Of a stretch of DNA of 64,000 nucleotides, positions 25,072-33,659 are shown piece after piece. Below the pieces are notes generated by a model that searched no databases, had not been told where the DNA came from, and saw nothing but the letters and a program-made list of their open reading frames with translations. The DNA is from Acidimicrobiaceae bacterium (lineage in GTDB: Bacteria; Actinomycetota; Acidimicrobiia; Acidimicrobiales; RAAP-2): NCBI GenBank assembly GCA_003133325.1, contig PKXA01000111.1, forward strand, positions 62,001 to 126,000. The letters run 5' to 3'. The position numbers and the translations under genes were made by a program. Each line of letters begins with the position of its first letter. Position 1 is the first letter of the stretch.

Positions 25072-26558
25072 GGATCTCCTTGGCAGGGAAGGCATTGGCC
25101 CGGTTGGGTGTGGCCACCGGAGTATGGGTTGCCGTCATGACAGGACCGGCCACCACCGCACTCGCCTCCACGCCGGCAGCCACCCTGGTCGGATTCAGCG
25201 CCACCACCCAGGCCATCGGCGCCCAGTTCGCCTTCAACGTCCCCGGTGTCGTACCGCTGCCCGATCAGAACCTCATCGAAGAGGATGTCCCGTTCTCGCG
25301 TGTCAATGTGGGCGGCGGTCCGATCGTCGACTCCTTGAGTGCCCCGTACTATCCCGGTGACATCGCCGCCAACCTCGGGAGCTTGTTGTCCACCTTCGGT
25401 CACCCGGGTATCCCGGTCAATGACCCCTTCCTGGCCGAGGCCAAGTTCCCCACGTCGCCGGGCTTTCCCGCCGTCTCCAGCTTCGGCGGCACCCCCCCGG
25501 CCGGTTCGCCACTGGCGCCGAGCATCTTCAGTGCGGTGTCCCATGCCGGCACCGGCGGGGGTGACGCCACCGCCGCCATCAGCGATCTGGCTCTCGACTC
25601 GCTGGGAGGCAAGCTCCCGCTCCCGGTGCCCGGCGTTCCCTCGGGAGCCTCGAGTCTGCTCGACGTGGGCAACACCAGCGCGTCCAATGCGGTGGCAGTC
25701 GGCGGCTCGTCGATTCAGGCCACCTCCACCAGTCAGGTGAAGGCGATCAACATCGCCGGCATGGTCGATGTCAGTGGTTTGACCAGCACCGCCGCCTGCA
25801 CGTCGGACGGGACGACTGCCACCCCTACCGCCAGCCTGCAACTGGGTGCGGTCACCGTTGACGGGGTCAAGGCGTTCATCGACAACACCGGCGTCCATAT
25901 AGCGGCCACCAGCACCGGGAGGTTGGGCGTGACCCCGGCCACCCTTCAAAAGACCCTCGATGCCACCCTGGTCCAGGACGGTATCTCCGTCCGGGCGCTC
26001 GATCCGAAGTTGACGACCAATGGTGCCGAAGGGACAGCCAATGCCGGTGGCCTCTCCGTCGCCCTGGCCCACCAATTCGATGTGCCGTTCATCCCCGGAG
26101 AGCCCACCATCCCGGTGCCTCAACTGGGCAACGTGGGACTACCGGCGGGCCTCTACACGATGACGACTTCGGTCACCTTCGGGATGGCCCAGGTCGACGT
26201 GAGCGCAACCGCGCTGGGAGCGGACCTCGCTACCGGTTCTGGCGCCGCGGGTAGTGGCAGTACGGATGCGAGTGGGGTCACCCCACCCGACTCATCGTCA
26301 TTCGACGGTTCATCGGGGACCGGGCTCACCACGTTCGGGGGCACGTCGGGAATGGTGCAGAACCTTTCGACCACCGGGCCCGGGAGTGCCGACGCCAACC
26401 GGACGTCACCGACGGCGACATCTGCCACCTCCTTCCCCGTCCGGGGGGTACCCGCTCCTCTGGGATGGGCAGTTGGCGCCCTGTTGCTGTGCATGCTGCT
26501 CGCGTATCCCCTGTTGTTGCTGGCCAGGTGGCAGTTCCTGGCCGGAAGGAGACCATAA
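25068..26558 (+). CDS. Exported, C-terminally anchored surface protein of the Liv-type operon
   Basis: 496 aa. N-terminal signal peptide (Arg/Lys start, hydrophobic VATGVWVAVMTGP, cleavage after TTALAS). The body is Gly/Ser/Thr/Pro-rich, beta-type, with no Cys pair apart from one isolated Cys near residue 243 and no domain I recognise. The last 35 residues hold a membrane span (GWAVGALLLCMLLAYPLLLL) followed by a basic tail, an anchor topology without an LPXTG. It is translationally coupled to LivF (GTGA) and overlaps the next gene (TAATG), so it is part of the transporter operon. It may present or channel a hydrophobic substrate to the lipoprotein; that is inference. Confidence 0.75.
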   Translation: MRISLAGKALARLGVATGVWVAVMTGPATTALASTPAATLVGFSATTQAIGAQFAFNVPGVVPLPDQNLIEEDVPFSRVNVGGGPIVDSLSAPYYPGDIAANLGSLLSTFGHPGIPVNDPFLAEAKFPTSPGFPAVSSFGGTPPAGSPLAPSIFSAVSHAGTGGGDATAAISDLALDSLGGKLPLPVPGVPSGASSLLDVGNTSASNAVAVGGSSIQATSTSQVKAINIAGMVDVSGLTSTAACTSDGTTATPTASLQLGAVTVDGVKAFIDNTGVHIAATSTGRLGVTPATLQKTLDATLVQDGISVRALDPKLTTNGAEGTANAGGLSVALAHQFDVPFIPGEPTIPVPQLGNVGLPAGLYTMTTSVTFGMAQVDVSATALGADLATGSGAAGSGSTDASGVTPPDSSSFDGSSGTGLTTFGGTSGMVQNLSTTGPGSADANRTSPTATSATSFPVRGVPAPLGWAVGALLLCMLLAYPLLLLARWQFLAGRRP

Positions 26559-27271
26559 TGCTCGACATGGAACATCCGGTGAGGGGCAACCCGGGTGTGG
26601 TGCCCGTTGAAGATCGGGCCCTCCACGCTGATGGCGACGGCGCGACGGGCTCCGGCGGGAGCCTCGGACGACTCCGGCAGCGGCTGCCCAAGGGGCGGGG
26701 GGGCAGGGCCGCGAAGGTTCGAGCCGACGGTGAGGACAGCGGAAGCTACGACCTGCGGAATGCCTGGCAGGTGGTGGCCGGTTCGATCCTGATCCCCTTG
26801 GGTCTCATCTTCATCCTGCTGGCCTGGTACGGAGCCGCCCATGCCCGGGTCGTCCAACAGCAGATCCCGTACATGGTGAGTGGCTCCTTCATCGGGCTCG
26901 GCTGCATGGTGTTGGGCGGGTTCCTCTACTGGGGCCATTGGCTCTACCGGCTCTATGACCAGAAGGAACTGCATCACGAGGAAGAGCTCCGGGTCTTACG
27001 GGAGTTGGTGGGCACCTTGGCTTCCACCGCGGCCGGGGGTGGCGCCCACTCGCCTGCCCCGTCCCCGGATGTGCGCCCTGGCACCGCGGCCGGGACGTTG
27101 CTGGTGACGGAAACGGGGACCGTGTACCACCGGGCCGGTTGCCCGGTGACCGCCCATCACCCCGAGGACGTGAGGGTGGCCGGAGCCGCGGATCTGGCGG
27201 GTCTGCACCCGTGCCAGATCTGCTCGCCCGGAACGGAACCCTCGGTGGCGGCCCCCTCTTCTGGTGGCTGA
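26558..27271 (+). CDS. Two-TM membrane protein with C-terminal Cys/His metal-site-like tail
   Basis: 237 aa from the ATG overlapping the previous TAA, preceded by AAGGAGA. About 65 charged/Gly-rich cytoplasmic residues come first, then two membrane spans (GSILIPLGLIFILLAWYGAA and GSFIGLGCMVLGGFLYWG), a coiled, charged helix (QKELHHEEELRVLRELV) and a Pro/Ala linker. The tail TGTVYHRAGCPVT...LHPCQIC resembles the Ada/'YHxxxC...C..C' metal-binding motif found at the ends of other bacterial membrane proteins. Last gene of the transporter operon. Function unknown; a sensory or assembly role is possible. Confidence 0.75.
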   Translation: MLDMEHPVRGNPGVVPVEDRALHADGDGATGSGGSLGRLRQRLPKGRGGRAAKVRADGEDSGSYDLRNAWQVVAGSILIPLGLIFILLAWYGAAHARVVQQQIPYMVSGSFIGLGCMVLGGFLYWGHWLYRLYDQKELHHEEELRVLRELVGTLASTAAGGGAHSPAPSPDVRPGTAAGTLLVTETGTVYHRAGCPVTAHHPEDVRVAGAADLAGLHPCQICSPGTEPSVAAPSSGG

Positions 27272-27287
27272 CGTTGGTTCTGCCTCC

Positions 27288-28475
27288 TCAGCCCTCGCCG
27301 CCGCCCAAGGGACCATGACCGTGTCCGGTGAGGAACTCGTGACCACCTTCGGTGATGAGGATCGTCTCCCCGGCCACGATGGTCCCCACCTCGGGCTCGA
27401 CCACCTGGCCTGACACAAAGAGGACCATGCCGGGGGCAAATCCGGTGGTGGCTCCCGCATCAGCGGGGAATCCGGCCCCGATCAACGGCGGCTCCATGCC
27501 CAGCCCGACCCCGTGGGCCACCGGCCCGGAGGGAAGGGGCTCACCCGCCATCTCGTATGCCGCCAGTAGATCGGTTCCGCTGCCGCCCGGTCGGCACGCT
27601 TCCATCAGCCGATCGAACAACGCCGACCACCGCCCGGCCAGATGCCTTTGGCCGGGGGTCGGGACTGCGGCAAGTCCCTTCGCACCGGGGTTGAGCCAGG
27701 TGCGGACGACCTCACCCTCATAGCCGGCATAGATGGCACCTACGTGACAGCTGACAAGCGCACCGGCAGGGAGTTCGTCGCCGGGTGCCTGACCCCCGGG
27801 CGAAGCCGAAGAGAACACCGCTTCGAGATCGGGGGTGGTGACACCGAGCCCGGCCATTCGCTCGGCGACCCGGCCGGTGAGCTCCCGTCCGCGCACGCCT
27901 GGCCGGAGCCCGGCCAGGGCGTGAGCCAGCGCGGAGTCCGCCACCGCCACCGCCACCCGGATGCAGGCCAGTTCGTCGGGGGTCTTGATCCGCCGGCGAT
28001 CGGTCAACGCCGCCGATGCGTCTTCGATATCGGCCTGGGGCGCCACCGCATGCAACAGGCGGGCGGCGCCCGGTGTCATGGCGTCGACCCCGATACGCCG
28101 GGATTCGGACAACCCGGGGATGGCGGCCAACTCGGCGGCCAGGGTGGCGCCGTTCCAGGTCATGCCATACAACTGATCGTGCCCGATCTCGGCAGGGACG
28201 CCGTCGGCCCAGGTGCTCATGAGGTAGACCAGGCCGGACCCGGCGATCATCACGCAGCCGGGGTTGAACGGATTGGCACCCTCCGTCCAGAACCGGTGCG
28301 CCCCCGAGACGTACTGGATGGTGGCCTCCCGGCCGACCACCAGGGCGTCGAGATCGAGAGCGTCCATCACGGCCATGCAGGTGCGACGGTGTTCGGCGCG
28401 CAGCCGATCGAAATCGATCTGGCTTCCGTTCCCCGGTGCGGGGGCAACCCTGCCGTTGTCGGTTGGCGGGCTCAT
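27288..28475 (-). CDS. M24 (creatinase/prolidase-fold) protein with degenerate metal site
   Basis: 395 aa. The creatinase-type N-domain (RHRTCMAVMDALDLDALVV region) and the pita-bread C-domain are both present. Comparing with the gene upstream, the metal Asp of the first ligand motif is His244 (SCHVGAIYAGYEGEVVRTW), the second Asp is Glu255, and the first Glu (LEPV position) is replaced within FVSGQVVE; the C-terminal Glu (ITEGG region) and the His in VAHGVGLGME remain. It probably does not bind the two metals and may act like creatinase, which needs none, or serve as a partner subunit. It overlaps the other M24 gene by 4 bp and is translated after it. Confidence 0.82.
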   Translation of the reverse strand: MSPPTDNGRVAPAPGNGSQIDFDRLRAEHRRTCMAVMDALDLDALVVGREATIQYVSGAHRFWTEGANPFNPGCVMIAGSGLVYLMSTWADGVPAEIGHDQLYGMTWNGATLAAELAAIPGLSESRRIGVDAMTPGAARLLHAVAPQADIEDASAALTDRRRIKTPDELACIRVAVAVADSALAHALAGLRPGVRGRELTGRVAERMAGLGVTTPDLEAVFSSASPGGQAPGDELPAGALVSCHVGAIYAGYEGEVVRTWLNPGAKGLAAVPTPGQRHLAGRWSALFDRLMEACRPGGSGTDLLAAYEMAGEPLPSGPVAHGVGLGMEPPLIGAGFPADAGATTGFAPGMVLFVSGQVVEPEVGTIVAGETILITEGGHEFLTGHGHGPLGGGEG

Positions 28476-29692
28476 CCGTCGTAGGGGTCATAGGGGTAAT
28501 CGGACAGGCCAACCCAGGCGTCTTCGGTAACGGCCACAATGTCCTCGGAGCGATAGCCCGCATAGCCGTCATCCCAGATCACCGGCTCCAGCACTAGCAC
28601 CATGCCCGGCTGCAATACCAGGGCGGCGTCGTGCTCGGGCCCCATGTCGGTACCGATCATGGGCGCTTCTGCACTCTCGGTCCCCAACCCGTGGATCAGG
28701 TAGAAGTGGGGGAGCCACGGCGTCTGACCTCCGACCACGGCCCTGGCGGCAGCGGTCAGGTCGCTTCCGGTGGACCCCGGGCGGACCTCGGCCAGAGTGG
28801 CCGCCACCACATCCCGCCAACGGCGGTACTGGTCGCGCTGGCGGGCGGTGGCCCGGGGTTCGTGGCCCACGATCCAGGTGCGCCCGAAATCAGAGGCGTA
28901 GCCGTGGTAGTGGACACCGGTGTCCACCCAGATCACCTCCCCTTCAGCCAGCACCCGATCGGTGGTGACGAGGGGGAAGGCCACATCGCCGTGGGTGGTG
29001 TAGGGACCGCCCTTTCGGGTGGGGGCCATGACCTGCCAGATGGGGTCGATGCCATTGCCGGTGGCACCGAGCTCGAACGCCCGCCGGAGGAACATCCCGG
29101 TCAGTTCGGTCTGGCGGATGCCCGGCACCATGGCGGCCTGCACCTCGTGCATGGCCACTTCGTTGATGCGCTGGGCATGGCGGATGCATCCGAGCTCGTC
29201 GGAAGTCTTGATCAACCGGGCCGACCCGAGGAGCCTCGATGCGTCGACCAACTCGGTTCCTTCGAGCACCCGAGAGGCCAATCGGTACATCGGGCCACTG
29301 AGGTCGTCGACGGCCAACCGGTCGAGACCCCCGGGGGACAGTGCCGAAAGGATGTCGGCCAGGTCGGCCACCCCCTGGTCCGATTCGGTATAGAGCGGAG
29401 GATGGACGTGGTCGGGAACGAGCTCGGGGGGTGCGCCCTCGGGGTCGGGAGTGAACAGGTGGGGTTGGTCGTCACCCGCCAGCACAAGGGCGGCGGTGCG
29501 CAGGTGGGAGGCCCGGCCGGAATCTGCAGAGATGACCGAAGGTCCGGCGGCATACTGCACGGCGCCACTGCCGAACACCAGAAGCGCCGGAATGTCGCGC
29601 CGGCCCATCTCCGCCTGCAGCCTCGAGTACCGCTGACGACGCATGCGGGGAAGATCGACCTGACCGGTGAAGATATCTGCATCCGTCGCCAT
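28472..29692 (-). CDS. M24 family metallopeptidase (Xaa-Pro aminopeptidase-like)
   Basis: 406 aa from the ATG of MATDADIFTG, which has GGGGAGG upstream (track start 18 codons earlier not supported). All five ligands of the dinuclear metal site are in place: Asp257 in VDTGVHYHG, Asp268 in YASDFGRTW, His in LIHGLGTES, Glu in VLEPVIWDD and Glu in YRSEDIVAV. It should cleave a peptide bond before proline or another amide/dipeptide. It is the first gene of a two-gene operon with the metal-site-degenerate paralog, which suggests a heteromer or a matched substrate pathway. Confidence 0.88.
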   Translation of the reverse strand: MATDADIFTGQVDLPRMRRQRYSRLQAEMGRRDIPALLVFGSGAVQYAAGPSVISADSGRASHLRTAALVLAGDDQPHLFTPDPEGAPPELVPDHVHPPLYTESDQGVADLADILSALSPGGLDRLAVDDLSGPMYRLASRVLEGTELVDASRLLGSARLIKTSDELGCIRHAQRINEVAMHEVQAAMVPGIRQTELTGMFLRRAFELGATGNGIDPIWQVMAPTRKGGPYTTHGDVAFPLVTTDRVLAEGEVIWVDTGVHYHGYASDFGRTWIVGHEPRATARQRDQYRRWRDVVAATLAEVRPGSTGSDLTAAARAVVGGQTPWLPHFYLIHGLGTESAEAPMIGTDMGPEHDAALVLQPGMVLVLEPVIWDDGYAGYRSEDIVAVTEDAWVGLSDYPYDPYDG

Positions 29693-29796
29693 CGTTGCCT
29701 CCCCATACTCTGGCACCGAGACTCTAACCGGCCGTCTGATCCCCAACGGAGTGGGCCCACCCGGCCGGCACCACCACCGCGGCTCGGTCGGGTGCC

Positions 29797-29802
29797 TAAC
29801 AT
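29797..29802 (+). promoter_or_regulatory. -10 hexamer TAACAT of a predicted leaderless promoter
   Basis: TAACAT ends 6 nt before the ATG of the small zinc-ribbon-like protein, so the mRNA probably starts at that ATG. No Shine-Dalgarno is present. Confidence 0.45.
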
Positions 29803-29808
29803 AGCGGC

Positions 29809-30111
29809 ATGTTGAAAGCCGGTCTTCGTCTGGCCTGTCCGCGCTGCACGACCGAGGTGGTGGTCGTCCGGGCCTCCGCCGACGACGTGATGCTCACCTG
29901 TAGCGAAAGCGTCCTGGTCAGCGTGGACTCAGCGCGGGAGGGGACCGGCCATCCGACCATCGGGTCCGACGGCATGCTCCTGGGCAAGCGCTATGTCGAT
30001 GAGCCCGCCGACCTCGAGTTGCTCTGCACCAAGGCCGGGCCCGGGGCGCTGGCGTGTGACGGTCGGGTGCTGGGGATCAGAGGCGCCAAACCCCTGCCAT
30101 CCTCGGACTGA
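29809..30111 (+). CDS. Small hypothetical protein with zinc-ribbon-like N-terminus
   Basis: 100 aa, beginning MLKAGLRLACPRCTTEVVVV. CPRC near residue 10, a Cys in MLTCSES near 31 and two more Cys (ELLCTKAG, ALACDGRV) suggest a small metal ribbon. HPTIGSDGMLLGKRYVDE is a short conserved-looking middle. It precedes a FadD-type acyl-CoA synthetase by 10 bp, an arrangement that recurs in actinobacteria, so the two are probably co-expressed. I do not recognise a known function. Confidence 0.7.
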   Translation: MLKAGLRLACPRCTTEVVVVRASADDVMLTCSESVLVSVDSAREGTGHPTIGSDGMLLGKRYVDEPADLELLCTKAGPGALACDGRVLGIRGAKPLPSSD

Positions 30112-30121
30112 GGTCGCCTCG

Positions 30122-31654
30122 GTGGACCTGAACCTGCTTCTCGACATGGCCGTGACCGGCTATGGGAACAGAACAGCCGTGAGTGAGGGCGGAGACGCGC
30201 TCACCTATGCCGAGCTGGGCCGGGCGGCGGACCTCGGGGCCCGATTGGTCCGCCGGATCGGCGCCGACGCGGTCATCTTCGTCGGACCCAGTCACCCGGC
30301 CTATCCGGCCGCGCTGTTCGCCTCGGCTGCGGCCGGCGTGCCCTTCATCCCGCTCAACTACCGGTTGGGTCGCGAACAGCTCCAAGGTCTGATGGCTGCC
30401 CACCCCAAGGCCCTTGTGGTGAGCGACGAACCTTGGATCGGTGAGGAGATGCCCGAGAGGGCGAGATCCCTCCGCGGCTATCTCGCCACCCTCCGGGATG
30501 ACCGTCCCTCCCCCGACGAGCCCGACGTCGTGCCGCTGTCACCGGGCCAATCCGACGATGTGGCGGTGGTGCTGCACACCAGTGGGACGTCGGGGACACC
30601 CAAGGCCGCCCTCCTGCGTCACCGGAACCTGGCTTCCTATGTCTTCACCACCGTCGAGTTCGCCAACGCCTCCGATGAGGAGGCCGCGTTGGTGACGGTT
30701 CCGACCTACCACATCGCCGGGCTCGCCAACCTGGTGTCCAACCTCTACGCCGGTCGTCGGATCGTCTATCTCGAAGCCTTCGATCCCCAGGGTTGGCTCG
30801 AGACGATCCGGTCGGAGGGGATCACCCAGGCCATGGTGGTCCCGACCATGTTGGCCCGGGTCGTCCGGTTCCTCGATGGTGCCGATGCCAGCGTGCCCAC
30901 CCTACGGACCCTCGCCTACGGCGGGTCCCGCATGCCCATTCCGGTGCTCGAGGAAGCGCTGGCCCGCTTCGCCGACACCGATTTTGTCAATGCCTACGGT
31001 CTCACCGAGACCAGCTCCACCATCGCCCTGCTCGGCCCCGACGATCACCGGGCTGCGCTGACCTCGAACGAACCGGGAGCCCGCGCCCGGTTGGGCTCCG
31101 TCGGGCGGGTGATACCCAGCGTGGAAGTTGAGGTGCGCGACGACGACGGCGCGCCGACTGCCGGGCAGGTACCGGGCCTGATATTCCTGCGCGGCGATCA
31201 GGTGTCGGGGGAGTACGCGGGGGAATCGGCCCTCGACGTCGATGGATGGTTCCCCACCGGTGACCGTGGATGGTTGGATGACGAGGGGTACCTCTTCATC
31301 GAGGGTCGAGCCGACGACACCATCATCAGAGGCGGCGAAAATGTCTCACCGGCGGAAATCGAGGACGTGCTGATGGCGCACCCGGCCGTCGCCGATGCAG
31401 CGGTGGTGGGCCTCTCCGACGACGAGTGGGGTCAGCGCATTGCCGCCGTGGTGACGATCGACGGAGACGGTGACGCCGTCACCCCGGCCGTCCTCCGCGA
31501 ATGGGTGCGTGATCACTTGCGCTCGTCCAAGACGCCCGATCTGGTGGCCTTCTGGCCCGAGCTGCCCCGCACCGCCACGGGAAAATTGCTACGCCGCCAG
31601 ATCTTGGAGGAACTGTCGTCGACTCTGTCGACCGAGAATCCGGCAACGTCGTAA
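30122..31654 (+). CDS. Acyl-CoA synthetase (AMP-forming)
   Basis: 510 aa, starting at the GTG of VDLNLLLDMAVTGY. ANL motifs: HTSGTSGTPKAALLRH near residue 153, YGLTETS near 295, GWFPTGDRGWLDDEGYLF near 375, GRADDTIIRGGENVSPAEIE, and the catalytic Lys in RTATGKLLRRQI near the end. The overall sequence is of the medium-chain/aromatic acyl-CoA ligase type. Located between the small ribbon protein and a TetR regulator; a chain-length or ring substrate is not deducible. Confidence 0.9.
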   Translation: MDLNLLLDMAVTGYGNRTAVSEGGDALTYAELGRAADLGARLVRRIGADAVIFVGPSHPAYPAALFASAAAGVPFIPLNYRLGREQLQGLMAAHPKALVVSDEPWIGEEMPERARSLRGYLATLRDDRPSPDEPDVVPLSPGQSDDVAVVLHTSGTSGTPKAALLRHRNLASYVFTTVEFANASDEEAALVTVPTYHIAGLANLVSNLYAGRRIVYLEAFDPQGWLETIRSEGITQAMVVPTMLARVVRFLDGADASVPTLRTLAYGGSRMPIPVLEEALARFADTDFVNAYGLTETSSTIALLGPDDHRAALTSNEPGARARLGSVGRVIPSVEVEVRDDDGAPTAGQVPGLIFLRGDQVSGEYAGESALDVDGWFPTGDRGWLDDEGYLFIEGRADDTIIRGGENVSPAEIEDVLMAHPAVADAAVVGLSDDEWGQRIAAVVTIDGDGDAVTPAVLREWVRDHLRSSKTPDLVAFWPELPRTATGKLLRRQILEELSSTLSTENPATS

Positions 31655-31664
31655 GGGCGACCGG

Positions 31665-31670
31665 TATCGT
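31665..31670 (+). promoter_or_regulatory. -10 hexamer TATCGT of a predicted leaderless promoter
   Basis: TATCGT ends 7 nt before the TetR GTG start, which therefore would be the first codon of a leaderless message. It supports the GTG as the true start. Confidence 0.45.
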
Positions 31671-31677
31671 AGCCAGG

Positions 31678-32316
31678 GTGTCCGCTCTCCCCGACGACGT
31701 TGTCCCTGTGGCCGTGGTGCCGACCCCCGGGGCAGAGGCCGAGCGTGCCCAGCTCATGGACGCGGCATTGAAGGTGATGCGCCGGAACGGCTTTCAGGGC
31801 GCCAGCGTGCAGGACATCCTCGATCATGCCGGACTCTCGACCCGCGCCTTCTATAGGCAGTTCCAGTCCAAGGACGATCTCTTGTTGGCCATGTTCCGCA
31901 CGGCGTCCGGGCCTGACGTGGCCCAGGTGGCCCGATCGGTGGAGGAGTCATCGGAGCCGATCGATGCCGTCCATCGGTGGATCGACGAGATATTGGCCAT
32001 CGCCTACGACCGGAAGCGGATCCAACGACTCGTCATGTTCAGCGTGGTGGCCCGCCAGACCGTCGGCTACGACCGGGAAGAGGCGTCACTTCGCGACGGG
32101 TTGATCTTCCCCCTGCTGCAGGCACTCCTCCGGGGCTCGGCCGACGGGTCGTTCCCCGCCACCGACCCCCTTCCCGATGCCCACGCCATCTTCGATCTGG
32201 TGTGGAGCCTGGCCAGTCCCCATGTGCGCCGGCTGCGACCGATGGATCGCGACGAAGCGAGGTCGCACGTCCTCCGCTTCTGCCTGCCGGCACTCGGGGC
32301 CGAGCGGGCAGGCTAG
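31678..32316 (+). CDS. TetR/AcrR-family transcriptional regulator
   Basis: 212 aa. N-terminal helix-turn-helix: ERAQLMDAALKVMRRNGFQG then VQDILDHAGLSTRAFYRQF with the recognition helix, near residues 20-65, followed by the usual helical ligand-binding domain of about 140 residues. Begins with GTG just behind a TATCGT -10. Regulators of this type in such regions commonly sense acyl-CoA or a hydrophobic substrate and repress adjacent fad-type genes; the acyl-CoA synthetase upstream and the LLM oxidoreductase 3 bp downstream are the nearest candidates. Confidence 0.9.
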   Translation: MSALPDDVVPVAVVPTPGAEAERAQLMDAALKVMRRNGFQGASVQDILDHAGLSTRAFYRQFQSKDDLLLAMFRTASGPDVAQVARSVEESSEPIDAVHRWIDEILAIAYDRKRIQRLVMFSVVARQTVGYDREEASLRDGLIFPLLQALLRGSADGSFPATDPLPDAHAIFDLVWSLASPHVRRLRPMDRDEARSHVLRFCLPALGAERAG

Positions 32317-32319
32317 GAG

Positions 32320-33267
32320 GTGGCGAGGTCCGGACAGGGGGTCGAGGTCGGCATCTTCGTACCCCAGGTGGGGTTCGGCCGCGACGACATCCTCCTCCGG
32401 GCCTCCATGGCCGAGGACCTGGGCATCCATTCGGTGTGGTTCTACGATCACCTCTACAGTCCCGGGCTCCCCGACCTCGACTCGTTGGAAGCGTGGACCC
32501 TGGCCAGCTACGTCCTGGCCCGGACCGAGCGGCTGCGAGTGGGCCACCTGGTGCTCTGCAGCAACTTCAGGCACCCGGCCCTGTTGGCCAAAATGGCCAC
32601 TACCCTCGATGTCCTGTCCCAAGGCCGGGTGGAAATCGGCCTGGGAAGCGGGTCGGTGGCTCTGGAGCATCACCAGGCCGGCCTCCCGTGGGGAACGGCC
32701 GCCCAACGCTCCGAGCGCCTTGGCGAAACGCTCGAAATCGTGTCCCGGATGTTGTCACAAGAGGTCACGTCCTTCGAGGGCCACCACTACCAGGTGTCCG
32801 AACTGCCCAACCGACCCGGACCGATTCAGCGCCCGAGACCGCCCATTCACGTGGGTGGGATCGGCCCGCGTCGCACCCTTCCCCTGGTGGCCCGTTACGC
32901 CGATGTGTGGAGCATCCCGACCTACGGCCTGGCCGACTGGGAGGCCAGCCAGGTGCTCCTCGATGCAGAGTGCACCAGGATCGCCCGGGACCCGGACACC
33001 ATCCGACGGTCACACCAGGCCGTGCTGGTCCTGGTGCCCGACGCGTCGGGGCTCGACGAGGCCAGGGAACGGGCCGCCCGCCGGTACGGAGGACCGGGAT
33101 GGGGGGTGGCCGAAGGGGGGTATGTGGGTACCCCGGCCATGGTCATCGAGCGGATGGCGCAGGCGGTCGAGAAGGGCATCTCCATGTTCATCTTCTTCGC
33201 CCACGATCGGGGTGAGCCGGCGACGCTCGAGTTGTTGGCCCACGAGGTCATGCCCGCCTTCGCCTGA
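32320..33267 (+). CDS. LLM-class (luciferase-like) flavin/F420-dependent oxidoreductase
   Basis: 315 aa. Has the bacterial-luciferase TIM-barrel pattern: EVGIFVPQVGFGRDD at the N-terminus, HSVWFYDHLYSPG near residue 38, GHLVLCSNFRHPALLAKMA near 72 and SQGRVEIGLGSGSV near 100. The branch is that of actinobacterial F420-dependent or FMN-dependent oxidoreductases, which reduce or oxidise hydrophobic substrates. Starts with GTG three bases after the TetR stop, so it is co-transcribed with the regulator. Confidence 0.88.
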   Translation: MARSGQGVEVGIFVPQVGFGRDDILLRASMAEDLGIHSVWFYDHLYSPGLPDLDSLEAWTLASYVLARTERLRVGHLVLCSNFRHPALLAKMATTLDVLSQGRVEIGLGSGSVALEHHQAGLPWGTAAQRSERLGETLEIVSRMLSQEVTSFEGHHYQVSELPNRPGPIQRPRPPIHVGGIGPRRTLPLVARYADVWSIPTYGLADWEASQVLLDAECTRIARDPDTIRRSHQAVLVLVPDASGLDEARERAARRYGGPGWGVAEGGYVGTPAMVIERMAQAVEKGISMFIFFAHDRGEPATLELLAHEVMPAFA

Positions 33268-33347
33268 GGTCCGCCCGGTCGAACTTCGCGTCGGCATCGG
33301 GCCGGGGTGGAGGTGGAGTTGGAGGTGGTGTGTGGCAGAAGCAGGCT

Positions 33348-33353
33348 TAGGAT
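33348..33353 (+). promoter_or_regulatory. -10 hexamer TAGGAT of a predicted leaderless promoter
   Basis: TAGGAT ends 6 nt before the ferredoxin GTG start, matching the other leaderless candidates in this window. No ribosome-binding site is present. Confidence 0.45.
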
Positions 33354-33359
33354 GACGCG

Positions 33360-33551
33360 GTGAACATCACGTTGGATACCGGCCGGTGCACGGGCCACGG
33401 CCGGTGCTACTCATTGGCAGAGGATCTCTTTGACTGCGATGACCGCGGCTACGGCACGGTCATCCACCCTGAGGTGCCGGTGGGGCTCGAAGCACAGGCC
33501 CGTATGGCTGCCGCCAACTGTCCGGAGACGGCCATCACCATCGAGAGCTGA
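33360..33551 (+). CDS. Small [3Fe-4S] ferredoxin
   Basis: 63 aa starting at GTG, MNITLDTGRC. Cys10 and Cys16 (RCTGHGRC, CX5C) plus a third Cys in ANCPETA near residue 55 make a three-Cys [3Fe-4S] ferredoxin, the same class as the one at 3.9 kb and the P450-linked type. It probably donates electrons to an oxygenase. Nearest P450s are at 40.3 and 48.7 kb. Preceded by a leaderless-type promoter, 108 bp before the acyl-CoA dehydrogenase. Confidence 0.9.
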   Translation: MNITLDTGRCTGHGRCYSLAEDLFDCDDRGYGTVIHPEVPVGLEAQARMAAANCPETAITIES

Positions 33552-33659
33552 GCGGTGCCGACCACCGAAAACGGGATTGTCGGGGGAGCTGATGGTGGTC
33601 TAACCTGACCGATCGAGCCGGCACGGGCGCCGAGCCGCAGTGGGCGACCTAGGGGGGCC

